A stretch of DNA of 64,000 nt from Campylobacter avium LMG 24591. Its GTDB lineage: Bacteria > Campylobacterota > Campylobacteria > Campylobacterales > Campylobacteraceae. The translations under genes were made by a program, and so were the position numbers. Below are positions 9,884-20,624 of the stretch, piece by piece (the first letter of the stretch is position 1; each line of letters opens with the position of its first letter). The notes beneath the pieces were generated by a model. The model was given only the letters and a program-made list of their open reading frames with translations, was not told the origin of the DNA and made no database searches. The stretch covers positions 1,612,001 to 1,676,000 of the forward strand of contig NZ_CP022347.1 in assembly GCF_002238335.1 (NCBI RefSeq). Direction: 5' to 3'.

Positions 9884-10566
9884 GTGTTTTTGTTGATTTA
9901 AAATCCCAAAATTTAGCCCTAACTAGCCTAAAAAACGCTTTAGAAAACAAGGCAAAAATCATCTTGCTGCTTGGAAAAAGCGGAACCGGAAAAAGCTTTT
10001 TGCTAGATACAATCAGCAAAAAATATGATTTTATTTTATTTAAAAAGCCATTTTTTAACGAGGAGGAGTTAAGCTCAAATATAGCAAATGCTGTTTTAAA
10101 ACAGGATATAAAACCTTCTTTTGATGAGCTTTACAAGCTTTTGTCCAAAGAAAAAGGACATTTTGTCTTGATTTTTGATGAATTTGGAATGTATGAGGAT
10201 GTTTTGCTTGAAAGGCTTAGAATTTTAAGCGAATTAAACTGCCTAAGTCTTGTTTTTAGCACGCACAAAAAGCACAAATTACTAGAAAAAGAGCATTTTG
10301 CAAGCAGAATAAGCAAGGAAATAATCTTAGAACAAGCCAAAAAAGAGGAATTAAAATATTATCTAAAAGAAAAATACAACACCGTATTCAACACATCCTG
10401 CCTTAGCTTTTTAGCCAAAAAAAGCCTCTTAAATTTAAGAACAGTTGACAAGCTTTTAAACACATTTAAAGAGCTTGAACTGCATTACGAAAAAGCTAGG
10501 AAAACTAAAGATAATAAAAGCTTACTAGAACTTAGCGCACTTCATCACGGGATAATAAAAGCATGA
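9880..10566 (+). CDS. ctsP: Transformation NTP-binding protein CtsP
   Basis: 228 residues with a P-loop GKSGTGKS at 32-39 and a Walker B FVLIFDEFG near 95-103, an AAA-type ATPase resembling ExeA/MshM-like proteins. In C. jejuni CtsP is a cytoplasmic or membrane-associated nucleotide-binding protein needed for natural transformation and works with CtsX. The start overlaps the ctsD stop (ATGA), and its own stop overlaps the next gene the same way, so the genes are translationally coupled. Confidence 0.88.
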   Translation: MSVFVDLKSQNLALTSLKNALENKAKIILLLGKSGTGKSFLLDTISKKYDFILFKKPFFNEEELSSNIANAVLKQDIKPSFDELYKLLSKEKGHFVLIFDEFGMYEDVLLERLRILSELNCLSLVFSTHKKHKLLEKEHFASRISKEIILEQAKKEELKYYLKEKYNTVFNTSCLSFLAKKSLLNLRTVDKLLNTFKELELHYEKARKTKDNKSLLELSALHHGIIKA

Positions 10567-11150
10567 TTAGCAGCTTGCAAGTGGAAGAATTAGAAAAAAT
10601 ACATAAAAAATACAAGCTAAAAATTTATCTTAAAAGAGCTTTTTATGTGTTTTTGCTTTTACTTGTAGCGTTTTTATCTTATATCATTTTTGAACATAAA
10701 AAAGAAAAGGAACAAAACCTAAACACAGCCTTAGAAGAAAAAAGAAAACTTAGCAAAAAGCTACAAGAAGCAAAAATTCAGCTGAGTAAGGCCGAAGTAT
10801 TAAAAAACAAAAAGCAGCCTTTAAACAATGAAGAAAAAGATGAGAAAATTACAATCAAAAGCTATAATATAAGCGTTTCTAAAGCAAAGCAAGAATTTTA
10901 CAAAGAACAAAGCTTCTCAAAGGCTATATTGCTAGCAAAGCTTTACTTAGATAGACAAGAGTATGAAAAAAGTGTATTTTGGAGCCTTAAGGCAAATTCC
11001 TTGGATAAAAATTCCCAGCACTCTTGGCTTTTATTCGCAAGAGCAAAAAAAGCTATGGGCAAAAACCTTGAGGCCAAAAAGGCCTTAGATACTTATGTTA
11101 AATTTTATGGCTTTAACGATATGCAAAGCTTTGATATAAAAGATTTTTAG
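10563..11150 (+). CDS. ctsX: Membrane protein CtsX (Cj1472c position)
   Basis: 195 residues. One transmembrane segment (AFYVFLLLLVAFLSYIIF, about 26-43) is followed by a lysine/glutamate-rich coiled coil (about 47-85) and a TPR-like helical region (about 105-185). The topology of one N-terminal anchor and a periplasmic helical domain resembles PilN/MshL-region partners. Coupling to ctsP through a four-base overlap supports the CtsX assignment, CtsX being the integral-membrane partner of CtsP. In C. jejuni ctsE and ctsF follow; here the next gene is a PerM-type transporter, so the cluster is shortened at this end. Confidence 0.72.
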   Translation: MISSLQVEELEKIHKKYKLKIYLKRAFYVFLLLLVAFLSYIIFEHKKEKEQNLNTALEEKRKLSKKLQEAKIQLSKAEVLKNKKQPLNNEEKDEKITIKSYNISVSKAKQEFYKEQSFSKAILLAKLYLDRQEYEKSVFWSLKANSLDKNSQHSWLLFARAKKAMGKNLEAKKALDTYVKFYGFNDMQSFDIKDF

Positions 11151-11158
11151 GAGTGTAT

Positions 11159-12202
11159 ATGCAGCAAGGTAGGTTATTTTTCGCAGCTTTTATGCTGGTT
11201 GTTTTGTGTCTTCTTTTGTATCTTTTTAAAAGTTTTTTATTGGTCATTTCCATCGGTTGTCTAATGGCCGTTGCCACATCAAACATCAATGTGTATTTTT
11301 TAAAATTAACAAAGGGGAATAAACTTTTAGCCTCTTCCCTTACAACCATACTTGTATCATCTTTTTTAATCCTTCCTTTTTTATACGCCTTGATACAAAT
11401 TGGCATAATGCTGAAGAATTTCGATTACAGCACAATCACAAATACCATAAATTACATCAAAAACTATCATTTTGATTTGCCTGAGTCTATGAATTTTATA
11501 GAGCCTAAGATAAGGGAGTTTTTATCAAGCATAGATTTAAATTCAATCACAAGAAATATATTCACATACATTAGCAATTTTACAAAAACAGGCGTGCATG
11601 TAGTAAGCGATATAGCCTTAATATGCGTTTTTTACTTTTTTGCGAATTTATACGGCACGCAGTTGCTTTTATATATCAAATCAATAGTTCCTATCGACAA
11701 AAAGGAGCTTGGCGAGGTATTATCAGAGGTTGCAAATGTCATGTCTGTGGTGCTTTACTCTATGATTTTGGCGGCGATTTTACAAGGGCTTTTATTTTCC
11801 TTTGTAATAGTATTTTTTGGCTACGACCCTGTGCTGTGGGGAATTTTATTTGCCATTTCATCCATGATACCTGTGGTTGGAGGAGCCTTGATATATGTGC
11901 CGCTTAGCATATATGAATTTGCTTCAAACAACCTTTATGCCGCACTTTGGATTTTGCTTTACTCAATGGTAGTAATTTCATTTTTAGCAGATAATTTTGT
12001 AAAACCTTTGATAATAAAATGGATAAATGAAAAATTAGTGAAAAAACCAACAAAAATCAACGAGCTTTTAATCTTTTTAGCCATTTTAGCCGGAATTTCA
12101 AGCTTTGGTTTTTGGGGCATAATACTAGGCCCTGCCATACTAACATTTTTCATATCCACAATTAAAATGTATGTGATACTAAAGGAGAAAAACCTAGTCT
12201 AA
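11159..12202 (+). CDS. AI-2E/PerM family membrane protein
   Basis: 347 residues with about eight hydrophobic segments in the AI-2E exporter (UPF0118/PerM) pattern: two N-terminal helices, a long loop, then clustered helices including SMIPVVGGALIYVPLSIYEF and a C-terminal FLAILAGISSFGFWGIILGPAIL. The ATG at 11159 has AGGAG five bases upstream; the GTG at 11153 lies within that Shine-Dalgarno and is less likely. Family members export small molecules or act as Na+/H+ antiporters; the substrate cannot be read from the sequence. The 3' end overlaps the convergent gene at 12199 by four bases. Confidence 0.88.
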   Translation: MQQGRLFFAAFMLVVLCLLLYLFKSFLLVISIGCLMAVATSNINVYFLKLTKGNKLLASSLTTILVSSFLILPFLYALIQIGIMLKNFDYSTITNTINYIKNYHFDLPESMNFIEPKIREFLSSIDLNSITRNIFTYISNFTKTGVHVVSDIALICVFYFFANLYGTQLLLYIKSIVPIDKKELGEVLSEVANVMSVVLYSMILAAILQGLLFSFVIVFFGYDPVLWGILFAISSMIPVVGGALIYVPLSIYEFASNNLYAALWILLYSMVVISFLADNFVKPLIIKWINEKLVKKPTKINELLIFLAILAGISSFGFWGIILGPAILTFFISTIKMYVILKEKNLV

Positions 12203-12708
12203 ATACAGTGCGTGGTGTGATAAAATTCAGCCCTGGTAAAACCTGGAGGAAAAGGGATACGCACATCAAAGTCCTTGTATGTGTGCCCCTCAAGTGTGTC
12301 TGAGATTAAAAGATTATAATGAACGCTGTTTTGTTGGTTTTGGGTATTTCTTACCTGATTTTGCTTAAAAACATCGTCTGAGGCGCCTACTTTATTTACT
12401 ATGCTAAGTTTTAGGTAGCATTTTTGGATAGGGTATTTTGTTAAATTCGTAACCCTTCCCCTAACCAAAACAGTTTCTGTGCGTAAATTCCTAGTAAAGC
12501 TAACATCGCTCACCTCAGCCCTGATAGTATGCTCATCTATAGTTATAAACAAAGAATAAGAAATGATAAGAGTTGCGAAAAAATTTATACAGTAACACGC
12601 GATACTAGCTTGTAAATTTTTAACCTTTAAAAAAATCACAAGGGAAATCAGGGAAAAATTTAAGATAGCAATAACTATAACCGTGATGTGAAAAGCATTT
12701 AAGAGCAT
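12199..12708 (-). CDS. Membrane protein, DUF2393-like
   Basis: 169 residues: two N-terminal hydrophobic segments (about 8-28 and 38-58) and a beta-rich C-terminal domain (RNLRTETVLVRGRVTNLTKYPIQKCYLKLSIVN). It pairs with the similar upstream gene at 12709-13242; one base separates them and both share the layout of two helices followed by a domain with an RTRTVEL/RTETVLV-type strand, so they look like diverged tandem paralogues. This resembles the DUF2393 proteins next to the prohibitin gene in C. jejuni (Cj0267c region). Function unknown. Confidence 0.7.
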   Translation of the reverse strand: MLLNAFHITVIVIAILNFSLISLVIFLKVKNLQASIACYCINFFATLIISYSLFITIDEHTIRAEVSDVSFTRNLRTETVLVRGRVTNLTKYPIQKCYLKLSIVNKVGASDDVFKQNQVRNTQNQQNSVHYNLLISDTLEGHTYKDFDVRIPFPPGFTRAEFYHTTHCI

Positions 12709-13242
12709 TTAAAAGCATTCGCTTTCTAGTTTGATACTATAATTCATATCTTTATTAAAATTATCAAATTTTATCCTATGACTTTGAGCCTCGTTTTTAG
12801 CCAGGGGCTTTTCTATGCTTTTGCTTTTTAGTCTAATAGGAATATAACTTTGCTTGTATTTTTCTAGCGTGCTTAAATTTGCGTCCGAATTTGTATTATA
12901 AATCTTTGCTATAATTTTGCAGTGAGAGAAATTGTATTTGGACTGATTTTTTATATTAACATCGATTACAAAATTTGAGCCTCCGTAAAAATTCTCATCC
13001 ACAAGTTCAACAGTCCTAGTTCTCACCCTATCATCTATAAGCTTATAGCCAAAATAAGCAAAAACACAGCAAAAAACTATGTCAAAAAAGATAAATAAAA
13101 AAGCAATTATCGGTCTTTGATGAAAGATTACAGCAGGCAATAGCAAGGATACAAAAATAAAAAGAACCAAAAGAGCAAAAACAAAGTCTATAGTATATAA
13201 ATTCTTTATATAAAATAGCAAACTTTGTTTTAGCTCAAGCAT
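12709..13242 (-). CDS. Membrane protein, DUF2393-like
   Basis: 177 residues with N-terminal membrane segments (IDFVFALLVLFIFVSLLLPAV and IIAFLFIFFDIVFCCVFAYF) and a soluble C-terminal domain containing RTRTVELVDENFYGGSNFVIDVNIKNQS. It lies ten bases downstream of the SPFH gene and directly upstream of its paralogue, so the three are probably one operon. The role may be linked to membrane organisation with the SPFH protein; this is inference from context only. Confidence 0.7.
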   Translation of the reverse strand: MLELKQSLLFYIKNLYTIDFVFALLVLFIFVSLLLPAVIFHQRPIIAFLFIFFDIVFCCVFAYFGYKLIDDRVRTRTVELVDENFYGGSNFVIDVNIKNQSKYNFSHCKIIAKIYNTNSDANLSTLEKYKQSYIPIRLKSKSIEKPLAKNEAQSHRIKFDNFNKDMNYSIKLESECF

Positions 13243-13252
13243 TTACAAATCC

Positions 13253-14305
13253 TTAATTCGCTCCCGTAGAGCTTTGTTTTTTAGCATCCTTTGTATCCAC
13301 CCATATATTAGGCACAGCCCCGCCCGGAGTTAAGAAAATCTTAGCGTCTGTGTTTGCTTTTAAGGCTTCGTTAAATTTGCCTTGAACTTCTATCTGTCTT
13401 AAATTTAGCAAAGGAGTGTTAAGGCTGTTTGCTACCTCTTTGTTTGCATAAGCTTGTGCGTCAGCCTCTATCCTAGCTGCATCAGCCTTACCTTTTGCAC
13501 TGATTATAGTTGCGTTTGCCTCACCCTCTGCTAGGGTGGCTCTTCTTATGGCTTCTTGAGTTGCTCTTTCTGCTTCTTGTCTGGCTATTTGCACCTTTTC
13601 TATCTGTTCTTTTACGCTAGGAGGTAAGATTATCTCTCTTAAATGCACATCTTGCAAATGCACGGGATTGTTTTGCAAAGAAGAGATGGTTTTTGTTATG
13701 CCCTCATTTATCTGTGAGGCTATGGCATTACGATTTGCTGGTAATTCCTCAGCTGTGTATTTACCTATAACGCTTTGTACCACATCTCTTACGGTTGGGT
13801 CTATTATCTTATTTTCCCAGTTTAAATTCCACATAGCTATAGTCCTTGGCACCTCGGTAGGATTTAAGCTATATTTTACTGTGATATTTACAAGCACGGT
13901 TAAGCCTCTTGAATCAAGCACCGAGATACTTGCCTTATCTACTATACCTGAATTTACCGCAAAGCTAGAAGCAGAATCCGAAGAAGTGTAAGTCATCTGT
14001 CTTTGTCTAGTATCTACTATGATGATTTTTTGAAAGATAGGCACAAAAAAGTGTAAGCCTGATTTTAAAGGCTCAGGATCATAACTACCTGTAGTTACTT
14101 TTATACCCATTTCTCCTTCATTTACTATGGCAAAGGGTCGTATTAAAACCAAGACTAATATTATAATTATAGCTGCGTAAATAAAGCCACTTGCCTTGCC
14201 AAAGCCCTTGAAATTTATATTTGGTGCTTTGAAATTAAAGCTTGATTTATTTTCATTGTTAGAATTTGATTTTTTCTTAAAATAATCATTTAAATCCGCT
14301 GGCAT
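13253..14305 (-). CDS. Prohibitin-type SPFH/Band 7 membrane protein
   Basis: 350 residues: a polar asparagine-rich N-terminus, one transmembrane segment (about 41-61, IYAAIIIILVLVLIRPFAIV), an SPFH domain (about 62-230) and an alanine/glutamate-rich coiled coil (ARQEAERATQEAIRRATLAE, about 244-263). The layout is that of prohibitin-like proteins (Cj0268c in C. jejuni), which form membrane-associated rings and often control AAA proteases. Ten bases separate it from the upstream ilvE, matching the C. jejuni neighbourhood. Confidence 0.88.
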   Translation of the reverse strand: MPADLNDYFKKKSNSNNENKSSFNFKAPNINFKGFGKASGFIYAAIIIILVLVLIRPFAIVNEGEMGIKVTTGSYDPEPLKSGLHFFVPIFQKIIIVDTRQRQMTYTSSDSASSFAVNSGIVDKASISVLDSRGLTVLVNITVKYSLNPTEVPRTIAMWNLNWENKIIDPTVRDVVQSVIGKYTAEELPANRNAIASQINEGITKTISSLQNNPVHLQDVHLREIILPPSVKEQIEKVQIARQEAERATQEAIRRATLAEGEANATIISAKGKADAARIEADAQAYANKEVANSLNTPLLNLRQIEVQGKFNEALKANTDAKIFLTPGGAVPNIWVDTKDAKKQSSTGAN

Positions 14306-14315
14306 TTTCTTCCTT

Positions 14316-15233
14316 TTAAATGTAAGTTAGCATATCTTTATATTTGTCATTTTTCCCATAAACCACATCAAAAAAGGCATTTTGCAAACTATGAGTTATG
14401 TCTCCTCTTTTGCCATTGCCTATTATCCTTGCATCTACCTCGTTTATGGGAGTAAGTTCTGCTGCTGTGCCTGTGAAAAAGGCCTCATCAGCAGTATATA
14501 CCTCGTCTCTGCTTATCCTTTGTCTTAGCACAGGTATGCTTAAGTCTTTTGCTAGTTTTAATACCATATCCTGTGTTATGCTCTTTAGTGAAAAATCATT
14601 TGGAGGGGTAATTAAGCAGCCATTTTTAACTATAAAAAAGCATTCTCCTGTGCCCTCAGCTATAAAGCCCTCCTCATCTAGCATTAAAGCTTCTTCATAA
14701 CCTGCTTCTATGGCTTCGTATTTTGCCATTTGTGAATTTAGGTAGTTTGCACTTGATTTTGCCTTGCCCATAGAGGATTTTACGCTATTTCTAGCAAAGG
14801 ATGAAATTTTAACCCTTATGCCTTTTTCAAGTCCTTCTTCTCCAAGATAAGCACCCCATTCCCAAGCCGCTATACCAACCCTTACCTTAGCTTTTGCGTG
14901 ATAAAGTCCCATTATACCATCGCCTAAAAATATCAGCGGTCTTATGTAGGTGTTTGCCTTAAAGTTATTAGCCCTTAAAAGCTCGATTTGTGCCTTTTCT
15001 AGCTCATCTTGTGTGTAAGGGCTTTTAAGTAGGCAAATTTTAGCTGATTCAAGCAATCTTTTTGTGTGCTCTTTTAGTCTAAAAATAGCCAAACCCTTAT
15101 CAGTCTTATAAGCTCTTGTTCCCTCAAAAACGGCATTTCCATAATGCAAAGAATGCGTTAAAAAGTGTAACTTAGCATCTTCAAAATTTATAAGCTCTCC
15201 ATCAAGCCAAATTTTATCTGCTTTAATACTCAT
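14316..15233 (-). CDS. ilvE: Branched-chain amino acid aminotransferase
   Basis: 305 residues of the fold-type IV PLP aminotransferases. KAKSSANYLNSQMAK near 157-171 holds the expected PLP lysine region, and FIAEGTGECFFIV plus VYTADEAFFTGTAAELTPI are class IV signatures. It catalyses the last step of leucine, isoleucine and valine synthesis from 2-oxo acids with glutamate. It appears to be the first gene of an operon running into the SPFH and DUF2393-like genes. Confidence 0.95.
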   Translation of the reverse strand: MSIKADKIWLDGELINFEDAKLHFLTHSLHYGNAVFEGTRAYKTDKGLAIFRLKEHTKRLLESAKICLLKSPYTQDELEKAQIELLRANNFKANTYIRPLIFLGDGIMGLYHAKAKVRVGIAAWEWGAYLGEEGLEKGIRVKISSFARNSVKSSMGKAKSSANYLNSQMAKYEAIEAGYEEALMLDEEGFIAEGTGECFFIVKNGCLITPPNDFSLKSITQDMVLKLAKDLSIPVLRQRISRDEVYTADEAFFTGTAAELTPINEVDARIIGNGKRGDITHSLQNAFFDVVYGKNDKYKDMLTYI

Positions 15234-15282
15234 AAATAGCCTTTCTAAAAATTAAGATATTCTAACAAAAATAAGCTAATGC

Positions 15283-15938
15283 TTAAATCAGCGATATGGT
15301 GTATCCATCGGAATTTTTTTCTATATTGTAATTATACTTGCCATCAAGATAGATAACAAGCCTGTAGTAAGTGCCGTGAGAGCCTATACTAATCCTTTTA
15401 AAAGGTGCTTTTTTTAGACTTATATTTTTCGTGTTAAAAGCTACCTTTCTTTTAAAGTCTATGACTATCTTGCTAGGATTTCCAAGTGCAAAATCCCCAA
15501 CTATCTCATCAACGCTTACAAGTTTTATACTTCTATCGTATGTTGCAAAGCTTAGAAAATCCTCTATCTTGCCATTTTCATTTGGAGACTGTATATTTAA
15601 AGATGAATTTATCTCGCCTGTTTTTTGCTCTGGTATGGTTACTGAAACATCCATAATAGGCGTTGAATTTGGATTTTGGGTTTTATTTTTTATGATAGAA
15701 AAATTATCGTGCCAATCAATGCTTTGATTGATATTTAAATCCATAGTCTTTTCACTACCATCAAAGCTGATGTAGGTGATTTTTACACTTTTTAAAATTC
15801 TTGCGTCTGAGCTAAATTTAAAATCCTCTTTTTCAAAGTTCTTAAGTTCAGCCTTTTGTATCTCCTTTGGCGCGATGAAAGGATTATCATTTGCGTAGGA
15901 TAAAAGGAGTGTAAAAAAAAACAATGCACTAATTTTTC

Positions 15939-15942
<4 letters not shown>
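15283..15942 (-). CDS. cgpA: Periplasmic AMIN-domain protein, CgpA-like
   Basis: 219 residues with a short signal peptide (KISALFFFTLLLSYA) and a C-terminal beta domain of AMIN type (PSKIVIDFKRKVAF...GTYYRLVIYLDGKYNYNIE). AMIN domains bind peptidoglycan or target envelope complexes. It lies next to an ftsB-like gene, eno and recA, the position of Cj1670c (CgpA, an N-glycosylated periplasmic protein). One bacterial N-glycosylation sequon D/E-X-N-X-S/T is visible, EINSS in the central region. Its start overlaps the ftsB-like stop (ATGA). The symbol rests on synteny. Confidence 0.68.
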
Positions 15943-17446
<1,504 letters not shown>

Positions 17447-18478
17447 TTACTCCTCCTCATTATCGTTTTCATCAGTGCTTAAAGCACCTTCTATGCCTAT
17501 TGAATTTTTTATGGCAGCTACTATCTCATCTGCTATATCTTTATTTTCTTTTAAGAAAGCCTTAGCATTTTCTCTACCCTGTCCTAGTTTTTTAGCCTTG
17601 TAAGAAAACCAAGCTCCGCTCTTATCGATTATATCAAGCTTTACTCCGTAATCTACTATCTCGCCTTCCTTGCTAATGCCCTCGCCAAACATCACATCAA
17701 ATTCAGCCTGTTTAAAGGGAGGTGCTACCTTGTTTTTAGCTATTTTTACCTTTACTCTATTGCCTATTGATTCTTCATTTTGCTTTAGTGTGGCTACCCT
17801 TCTTACATCAAGTCTTACGGAGGAGTAGAATTTAAGGGCATTTCCTCCTGTTGTGGTTTCTGGTGTGCCATAACCCATAGCACCTATTTTCATACGAATT
17901 TGATTTATAAAAATCACGGTTGTATTCATCTTATGCACTATGCCCGTTAGCTTTCTTAGGGCTTGAGACATAAGTCTTGCTTGAAGTCCAACATGTTGAT
18001 CGCCCATATCTCCGTCAATCTCAGCCTTTGGAGTGAGTGCTGCTACGCTATCTACTACTATTAAATCAATTGCACCGCTTCTAGCTATGGTTTCTACTAT
18101 CTCTAAGGCTTGCTCGCCAAAGTCTGGTTGAGAGATGTAAAGATTATCTGTATCCACTCCTAAATTTTTAGCATATCTTGTATCAAGTGCGTGTTCTGCG
18201 TCTATGAAAGCACAAACTCCGCCCGCTTTTTGACATTCTGCTATTATGTGTAGGGTAAGTGTTGTTTTTCCAGAGCTTTCAGGTCCGTAAATTTCAATTA
18301 TCCTTCCCTTTGGCACCCCGCCTATTCCAAGTGCTAGATCAAGTCCTACCGAGCCTGTGCTGATTGAATCTATATGTTCAACTTCTTTATCTCCAAGCCT
18401 TAAAATAGTGCCTTTTCCAAAGGTTTTATCAAGACTTTTTAATGCTGCTTCTAGGGATTTTTTCTTATTTTCATCCAT
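17447..18478 (-). CDS. recA: Recombinase RecA
   Basis: 343 residues with Walker [10 protein letters not shown] near 64-72, Walker [11 protein letters not shown], and the loop region [17 protein letters not shown]. RecA carries out homologous recombination, SOS activation and integration of transforming DNA. The frame is open 17 codons further upstream, but [14 protein letters not shown] at 18478 is the family N-terminus and has AAAAAGGAAAG before it. No LexA-type operator was recognised upstream. Confidence 0.98.
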   Translation of the reverse strand: MDENKKKSLEAALKSLDKTFGKGTILRLGDKEVEHIDSISTGSVGLDLALGIGGVPKGRIIEIYGPESSGKTTLTLHIIAECQKAGGVCAFIDAEHALDTRYAKNLGVDTDNLYISQPDFGEQALEIVETIARSGAIDLIVVDSVAALTPKAEIDGDMGDQHVGLQARLMSQALRKLTGIVHKMNTTVIFINQIRMKIGAMGYGTPETTTGGNALKFYSSVRLDVRRVATLKQNEESIGNRVKVKIAKNKVAPPFKQAEFDVMFGEGISKEGEIVDYGVKLDIIDKSGAWFSYKAKKLGQGRENAKAFLKENKDIADEIVAAIKNSIGIEGALSTDENDNEEE

Positions 18479-18588
18479 TGCTTTCCTTTTTAAATTAGCC
18501 CTAAATTCTACAATAAAGATTTTTAACATAAACTTTATTTTATGCTTTTATTTTGCTAGAATTTGATTTTATTTACAAAGGTTTTATA

Positions 18589-19452
18589 ATGAGAAAAAAA
18601 GTAACAGTAGCACATTCGCCGGACGCAGATGATATATTTATGTATATGGCTGTTAAATTTGGTTGGCTAGGACAGGACTTTGACTTTGAAAATACAGCCT
18701 TAGATATACAAAGTTTAAATGAAAAGGCTTTAGAAAATTTGTATGATGTGAGTGCGATTTCCTTTGCTCTTTATCCTTTAATAGCCGATGAATACGCTCT
18801 TTTACGCACGGCAGTATCATTTGGCGAGGGTTATGGACCAAAGCTTATAAAGAAAAAAGATAAGATTTTAAAGAAAAATTTCAAGGTAGCCTTAAGCGGG
18901 GCACATACCACAAATGCCTTGCTTTTTAAGATGAGGTATAAGGAGGCTAGGATAGTTTATAAGAATTTTTTAGACATAGAAAAAGCTGTGCTTGAGGGCG
19001 AGGTTGATGCGGGTGTTTTGATACACGAAAGTATCTTAGAATTTGATGAGTCTCTTTGTGTTGAGGCTGAAATTTGGGATATATGGCTTGATTTTGTGAA
19101 AGAAGATTTACCCTTGCCGCTCGGTGGTATGGCTCTTAGACGCTCCTTACCCTTAAGCGATGCTATAAAGATAGAAAAAATTTTAACAAAGGCTGTTGAT
19201 GTAGCACATAACAACCGCTTCATACTTTCTAAAATGCTTATGCAAAGAAAGATGATAAGAGTAGATGAGCAAAAGCTTGATCTGTATTTAAACCTTTATG
19301 CAAATAAAAATTCTATCTCTATGAGTGAGCTTCAGCTAAAAGCGGTAAATAAGCTTTTTGAGCTAGGTTTTAAGGCTGGATTTTATGAAAAAGCTATAGA
19401 TGTGAAGGATTATTTGATACCGCTTGAGTATGAAGAGGCTAGGAATTCTTAA
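18589..19452 (+). CDS. mqnD: Menaquinone biosynthesis protein of the MqnA/MqnD family
   Basis: 287 residues starting MRKKVTVAHSPDADDIFMYM, the SPDADD opening typical of the epsilon-group futalosine-pathway proteins, with the family's periplasmic-binding-like fold (LSGAHTTNALLFKM). MqnD converts cyclic dehypoxanthinylfutalosine to 1,4-dihydroxy-6-naphthoate. The start at 18589 is preferred over upstream in-frame codons because AAAGG lies just before it; a TAGAAT -10 is at 18557-18562. In H. pylori and C. jejuni the homologue also adjoins recA. Assignment to MqnD rather than MqnA is by family memory and synteny. Confidence 0.78.
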   Translation: MRKKVTVAHSPDADDIFMYMAVKFGWLGQDFDFENTALDIQSLNEKALENLYDVSAISFALYPLIADEYALLRTAVSFGEGYGPKLIKKKDKILKKNFKVALSGAHTTNALLFKMRYKEARIVYKNFLDIEKAVLEGEVDAGVLIHESILEFDESLCVEAEIWDIWLDFVKEDLPLPLGGMALRRSLPLSDAIKIEKILTKAVDVAHNNRFILSKMLMQRKMIRVDEQKLDLYLNLYANKNSISMSELQLKAVNKLFELGFKAGFYEKAIDVKDYLIPLEYEEARNS

Positions 19453-19491
19453 AAAAATTTGTTATCATTTTAAAAAATTTAAGGGCTATGT

Positions 19492-19758
19492 ATGGAAAGT
19501 GCTTTAGTTGCAATTGGCGTTCAAACTTTTAAAATCACTCTTATGCTTTCTTTGCCTATGCTTTTAGCAGGGCTTATTGCCGGACTTATAATAAGCATTT
19601 TTCAAGCTACCACACAGATAAATGAAATGACACTTTCTTTCGTGCCTAAAATTTTACTCGTTGTTGTTGTGCTGATTTTTTTAATGCCTTGGATGATGAA
19701 TGTTATGATAGATTTTACCACTAGCATTTTAAATCAAATTCCAAGCTTTATAAAATGA
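19492..19758 (+). CDS. fliQ: Flagellar export apparatus protein FliQ
   Basis: 88 residues with two long hydrophobic segments (about 13-38 and 48-75) and the FliQ core FQATTQINEMTLSFVPKI. It is part of the FliPQR export gate of the flagellar type III secretion system in the inner membrane. Its stop overlaps the murB start by four bases. No sigma54 or sigma28 promoter was recognised directly upstream. Confidence 0.95.
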   Translation: MESALVAIGVQTFKITLMLSLPMLLAGLIAGLIISIFQATTQINEMTLSFVPKILLVVVVLIFLMPWMMNVMIDFTTSILNQIPSFIK

Positions 19759-20531
19759 TAATAGATTTTAAAAAATACTCCTCCGTAAAAATAGGCAAGG
19801 AATTTGAAGTCGAGCTCATAGATGAGATAAAGGAATTTGATGGCTTTATAGTGGGCGGTGCTAACAATCTTTTAGTTTCAAATGAGCCTAAAAAACTTGG
19901 ACTTTTATCGCCTAACTTTGATTTTATAAACATACTTGAGCAAAATAAAAATTATATGCTTTTAGATATAGGCTGTGCTACAAAATCAAGTAAAATTTAT
20001 AGCTTTGCAAAGAAACACAATCTAAAAGGCTTTGAGTTTTTATGCAAAATTCCCGGAACCCTTGGCGGGCTTATTAAGATGAATGCTGGTTTAAAAGATG
20101 AGGTGATTAGTAAAAATTTGCTTAGCATAAAAAGCTTTCAAAAAGAAAAGCAAAAAGAGGAGCTTGATTTTGCCTATAGATACTGCGGCGAAAAAGAGCT
20201 TATATTTTCAGCTAAATTTAAACTTGAGTATGGTTTTGATAGGCAAAAAGATGAGCTTTTAAGAGCTATGAGGGATAATCAACCAAGCGGGGCTTCTTTT
20301 GGCTCTGTCTTTAAAAATCCGCCCAATGACTACGCAGGACGGCTCATAGAAGCAGTGGGCTTAAAGGGCTTTGCAAAAAATGACGCGATGTTTAGTCAAA
20401 AGCATGCAAATTTTTTGATAAATAAAAAAAATGCCAGCTTTGAAGATGCTATCTTTTTGATAGAAGAAGCTGAAAAAAGAGTTTTTGAAAGCTTTGGCAT
20501 AAATTTGCAAAGAGAGGTTGTGGTAATTTAA
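19755..20531 (+). CDS. murB: UDP-N-acetylenolpyruvoylglucosamine reductase
   Basis: 258 residues, the short form usual in Campylobacterota. FAD-binding features GGANNLLVS near 33-41 and FLCKIPGTLGGLIKMNAG near 95-112, and the catalytic region ASFGSVFKNPPNDYAGRLIE near 176-195, are visible. It makes UDP-N-acetylmuramic acid for peptidoglycan. Coupled to fliQ by a four-base overlap. Confidence 0.95.
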   Translation: MIIDFKKYSSVKIGKEFEVELIDEIKEFDGFIVGGANNLLVSNEPKKLGLLSPNFDFINILEQNKNYMLLDIGCATKSSKIYSFAKKHNLKGFEFLCKIPGTLGGLIKMNAGLKDEVISKNLLSIKSFQKEKQKEELDFAYRYCGEKELIFSAKFKLEYGFDRQKDELLRAMRDNQPSGASFGSVFKNPPNDYAGRLIEAVGLKGFAKNDAMFSQKHANFLINKKNASFEDAIFLIEEAEKRVFESFGINLQREVVVI

Positions 20532-20588
20532 ATTCAGTTTTATCTAACTTGTTTTGCTCTGCAAAATGCCGCAAGCACCGCAAAGTGC

Positions 20589-20605
20589 GGGCGTAAAATC
20601 CGCCC
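20589..20605. terminator. Hairpin between convergent murB and aroC
   Basis: GGGCG pairs with CGCCC across a 7-base loop in the 93-base gap between the convergent genes. It is GC-rich against an AT-rich background, so it may serve as a two-way terminator. The T-run is weak. Confidence 0.4.
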
Positions 20606-20624
20606 TAAATTTAACTTTAAGTTT

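Noticed and set aside
11623-11907. Cysteine-rich open frame inside the PerM-type gene
   Set aside because: Lies in another frame of a convincing membrane protein; the cysteines arise from GCx/TGC reading of hydrophobic codons.
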